Program-made: the position numbers and the translations under genes
Notes under the pieces: generated by a model
Database searches by the model: none
Told to the model about the DNA's origin: nothing
Seen by the model: the letters and a program-made list of their open reading frames with translations, nothing else
Part shown: one piece after another, positions 6,097 to 6,200 of the stretch
How the letters are laid out: the number at the start of each line of letters is the position of its first letter
Numbering within the stretch: the stretch's first letter is position 1
Source: a bacterium
GTDB taxonomy: Bacteria; Blakebacterota; Blakebacteria; Blakebacterales; Blakebacteraceae
Reading direction: 5' to 3'
NCBI GenBank assembly: GCA_025774205.1
Contig: JALGWK010000104.1
Location: forward strand, 1-6,200
DNA length: 6,200 nt

Positions 6097-6124
6097 GTCG
6101 CAATAAAAGCGACAAAAATTGTCG
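6097..6124 (+). repeat. Two overlapping, mutually exclusive inverted repeats before the last gene
   Basis: GTCGC (6097-6101) pairs with GCGAC (6109-6113) around AATAAAA. CGACAA (6110-6115) pairs with TTGTCG (6119-6124) around AAA. The shared CGAC at 6110-6113 can join only one stem at a time. The predicted transcript start near 6100 would cut into the first arm, so a DNA operator is at least as likely as an RNA switch. Neither stem is followed by a good T-run, so I do not call a terminator. The second stem ends nine bases before the Shine-Dalgarno. Confidence 0.35.
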
Positions 6125-6133
6125 GGTTTATTC

Positions 6134-6139
6134 AGGGGA
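6134..6139 (+). promoter_or_regulatory. Shine-Dalgarno for the gene at 6145
   Basis: AGGGGA lies five bases before the ATG at 6145. It is a good ribosome binding site and supports a real gene start this close to the window edge. Confidence 0.65.
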
Positions 6140-6144
6140 TTCCC

Positions 6145-6200
6145 ATGTCAGAGACCGATCACACCGAAGGAACCGCTCCCTCCACGTCCGGAGTCGCGGC
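6145..6200 (+). CDS. Start of an unidentified gene (3' end outside window)
   Basis: Only 18 codons are visible: MSETDHTEGTAPSTSGVA, still open at the window edge. The start is supported by AGGGGA at 6134-6139 and by the promoter at 6066-6093. The visible residues are polar and Ser/Thr/Gly-rich, with two acidic groups, and show no signal peptide or membrane segment. They look like a flexible N-terminal tail and match nothing I can name. The gene is divergent from the porin, so the two could share control from the 263-base region between them. Given the locus it could belong to the phosphate regulon, but nothing in these residues shows that. Confidence 0.6.
   Translation, partial: MSETDHTEGTAPSTSGVA

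Overview
The window is the 3' part of a phosphate-starvation (Pho) locus from a GC-rich Gram-negative bacterium. It runs from the end of the Pst phosphate transporter through PhoU to the PhoB/PhoR two-component system. A convergent outer-membrane porin gene follows, then the first codons of a divergent gene. A signal-peptide-bearing beta-barrel protein implies an outer membrane. The sequence alone does not place the organism: coding GC is clearly high and the gene order (pstA-pstB-phoU-arsC-phoB-phoR) is not the Escherichia coli order. An uncultured or less-studied Gram-negative lineage is plausible but unproven.

Layout. Positions 2-394 (+) hold the C-terminal part of PstA, the permease subunit. 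Positions 404-1237 (+) are pstB, the ATPase. After a 70-base gap comes phoU (1308-1985, +). The next three genes are tightly packed: an arsenate reductase of the thioredoxin-coupled type (1982-2416) overlaps phoU by 4 bases, phoB (2418-3134) starts one base after the arsC stop, and phoR (3131-4882) overlaps phoB by 4 bases. This looks like one translationally coupled transcription unit, transcribed from a promoter upstream of the window. Only six bases separate the phoR stop from the stop of the convergent porin gene (4889-5881, -). Positions 5882-6144 are a visibly AT-richer divergent intergenic region, and a + strand gene begins at 6145 and runs off the end.

How the genes work together. PstA/PstB are part of the high-affinity phosphate importer. 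PhoU links transporter state to the sensor kinase PhoR, which controls PhoB, the activator of phosphate-scavenging genes. Arsenate is a phosphate analogue that enters through phosphate transporters, so an arsenate reductase inside this operon would be co-produced with the route by which arsenate gets in. The porin next door is a candidate for the outer-membrane step, but its substrate is not shown by the sequence.

Most of the window is well-understood biology. The parts that deserve attention are the embedded arsC, the porin with acidic Asp-rich loops, and the divergent intergenic region. That region carries repeated CTGTC/CTGAT heptamers, a strong sigma70-like promoter with an inverted repeat in its spacer, and a pair of overlapping inverted repeats before the last gene. 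No mobile element, CRISPR array, tRNA or rRNA was seen.
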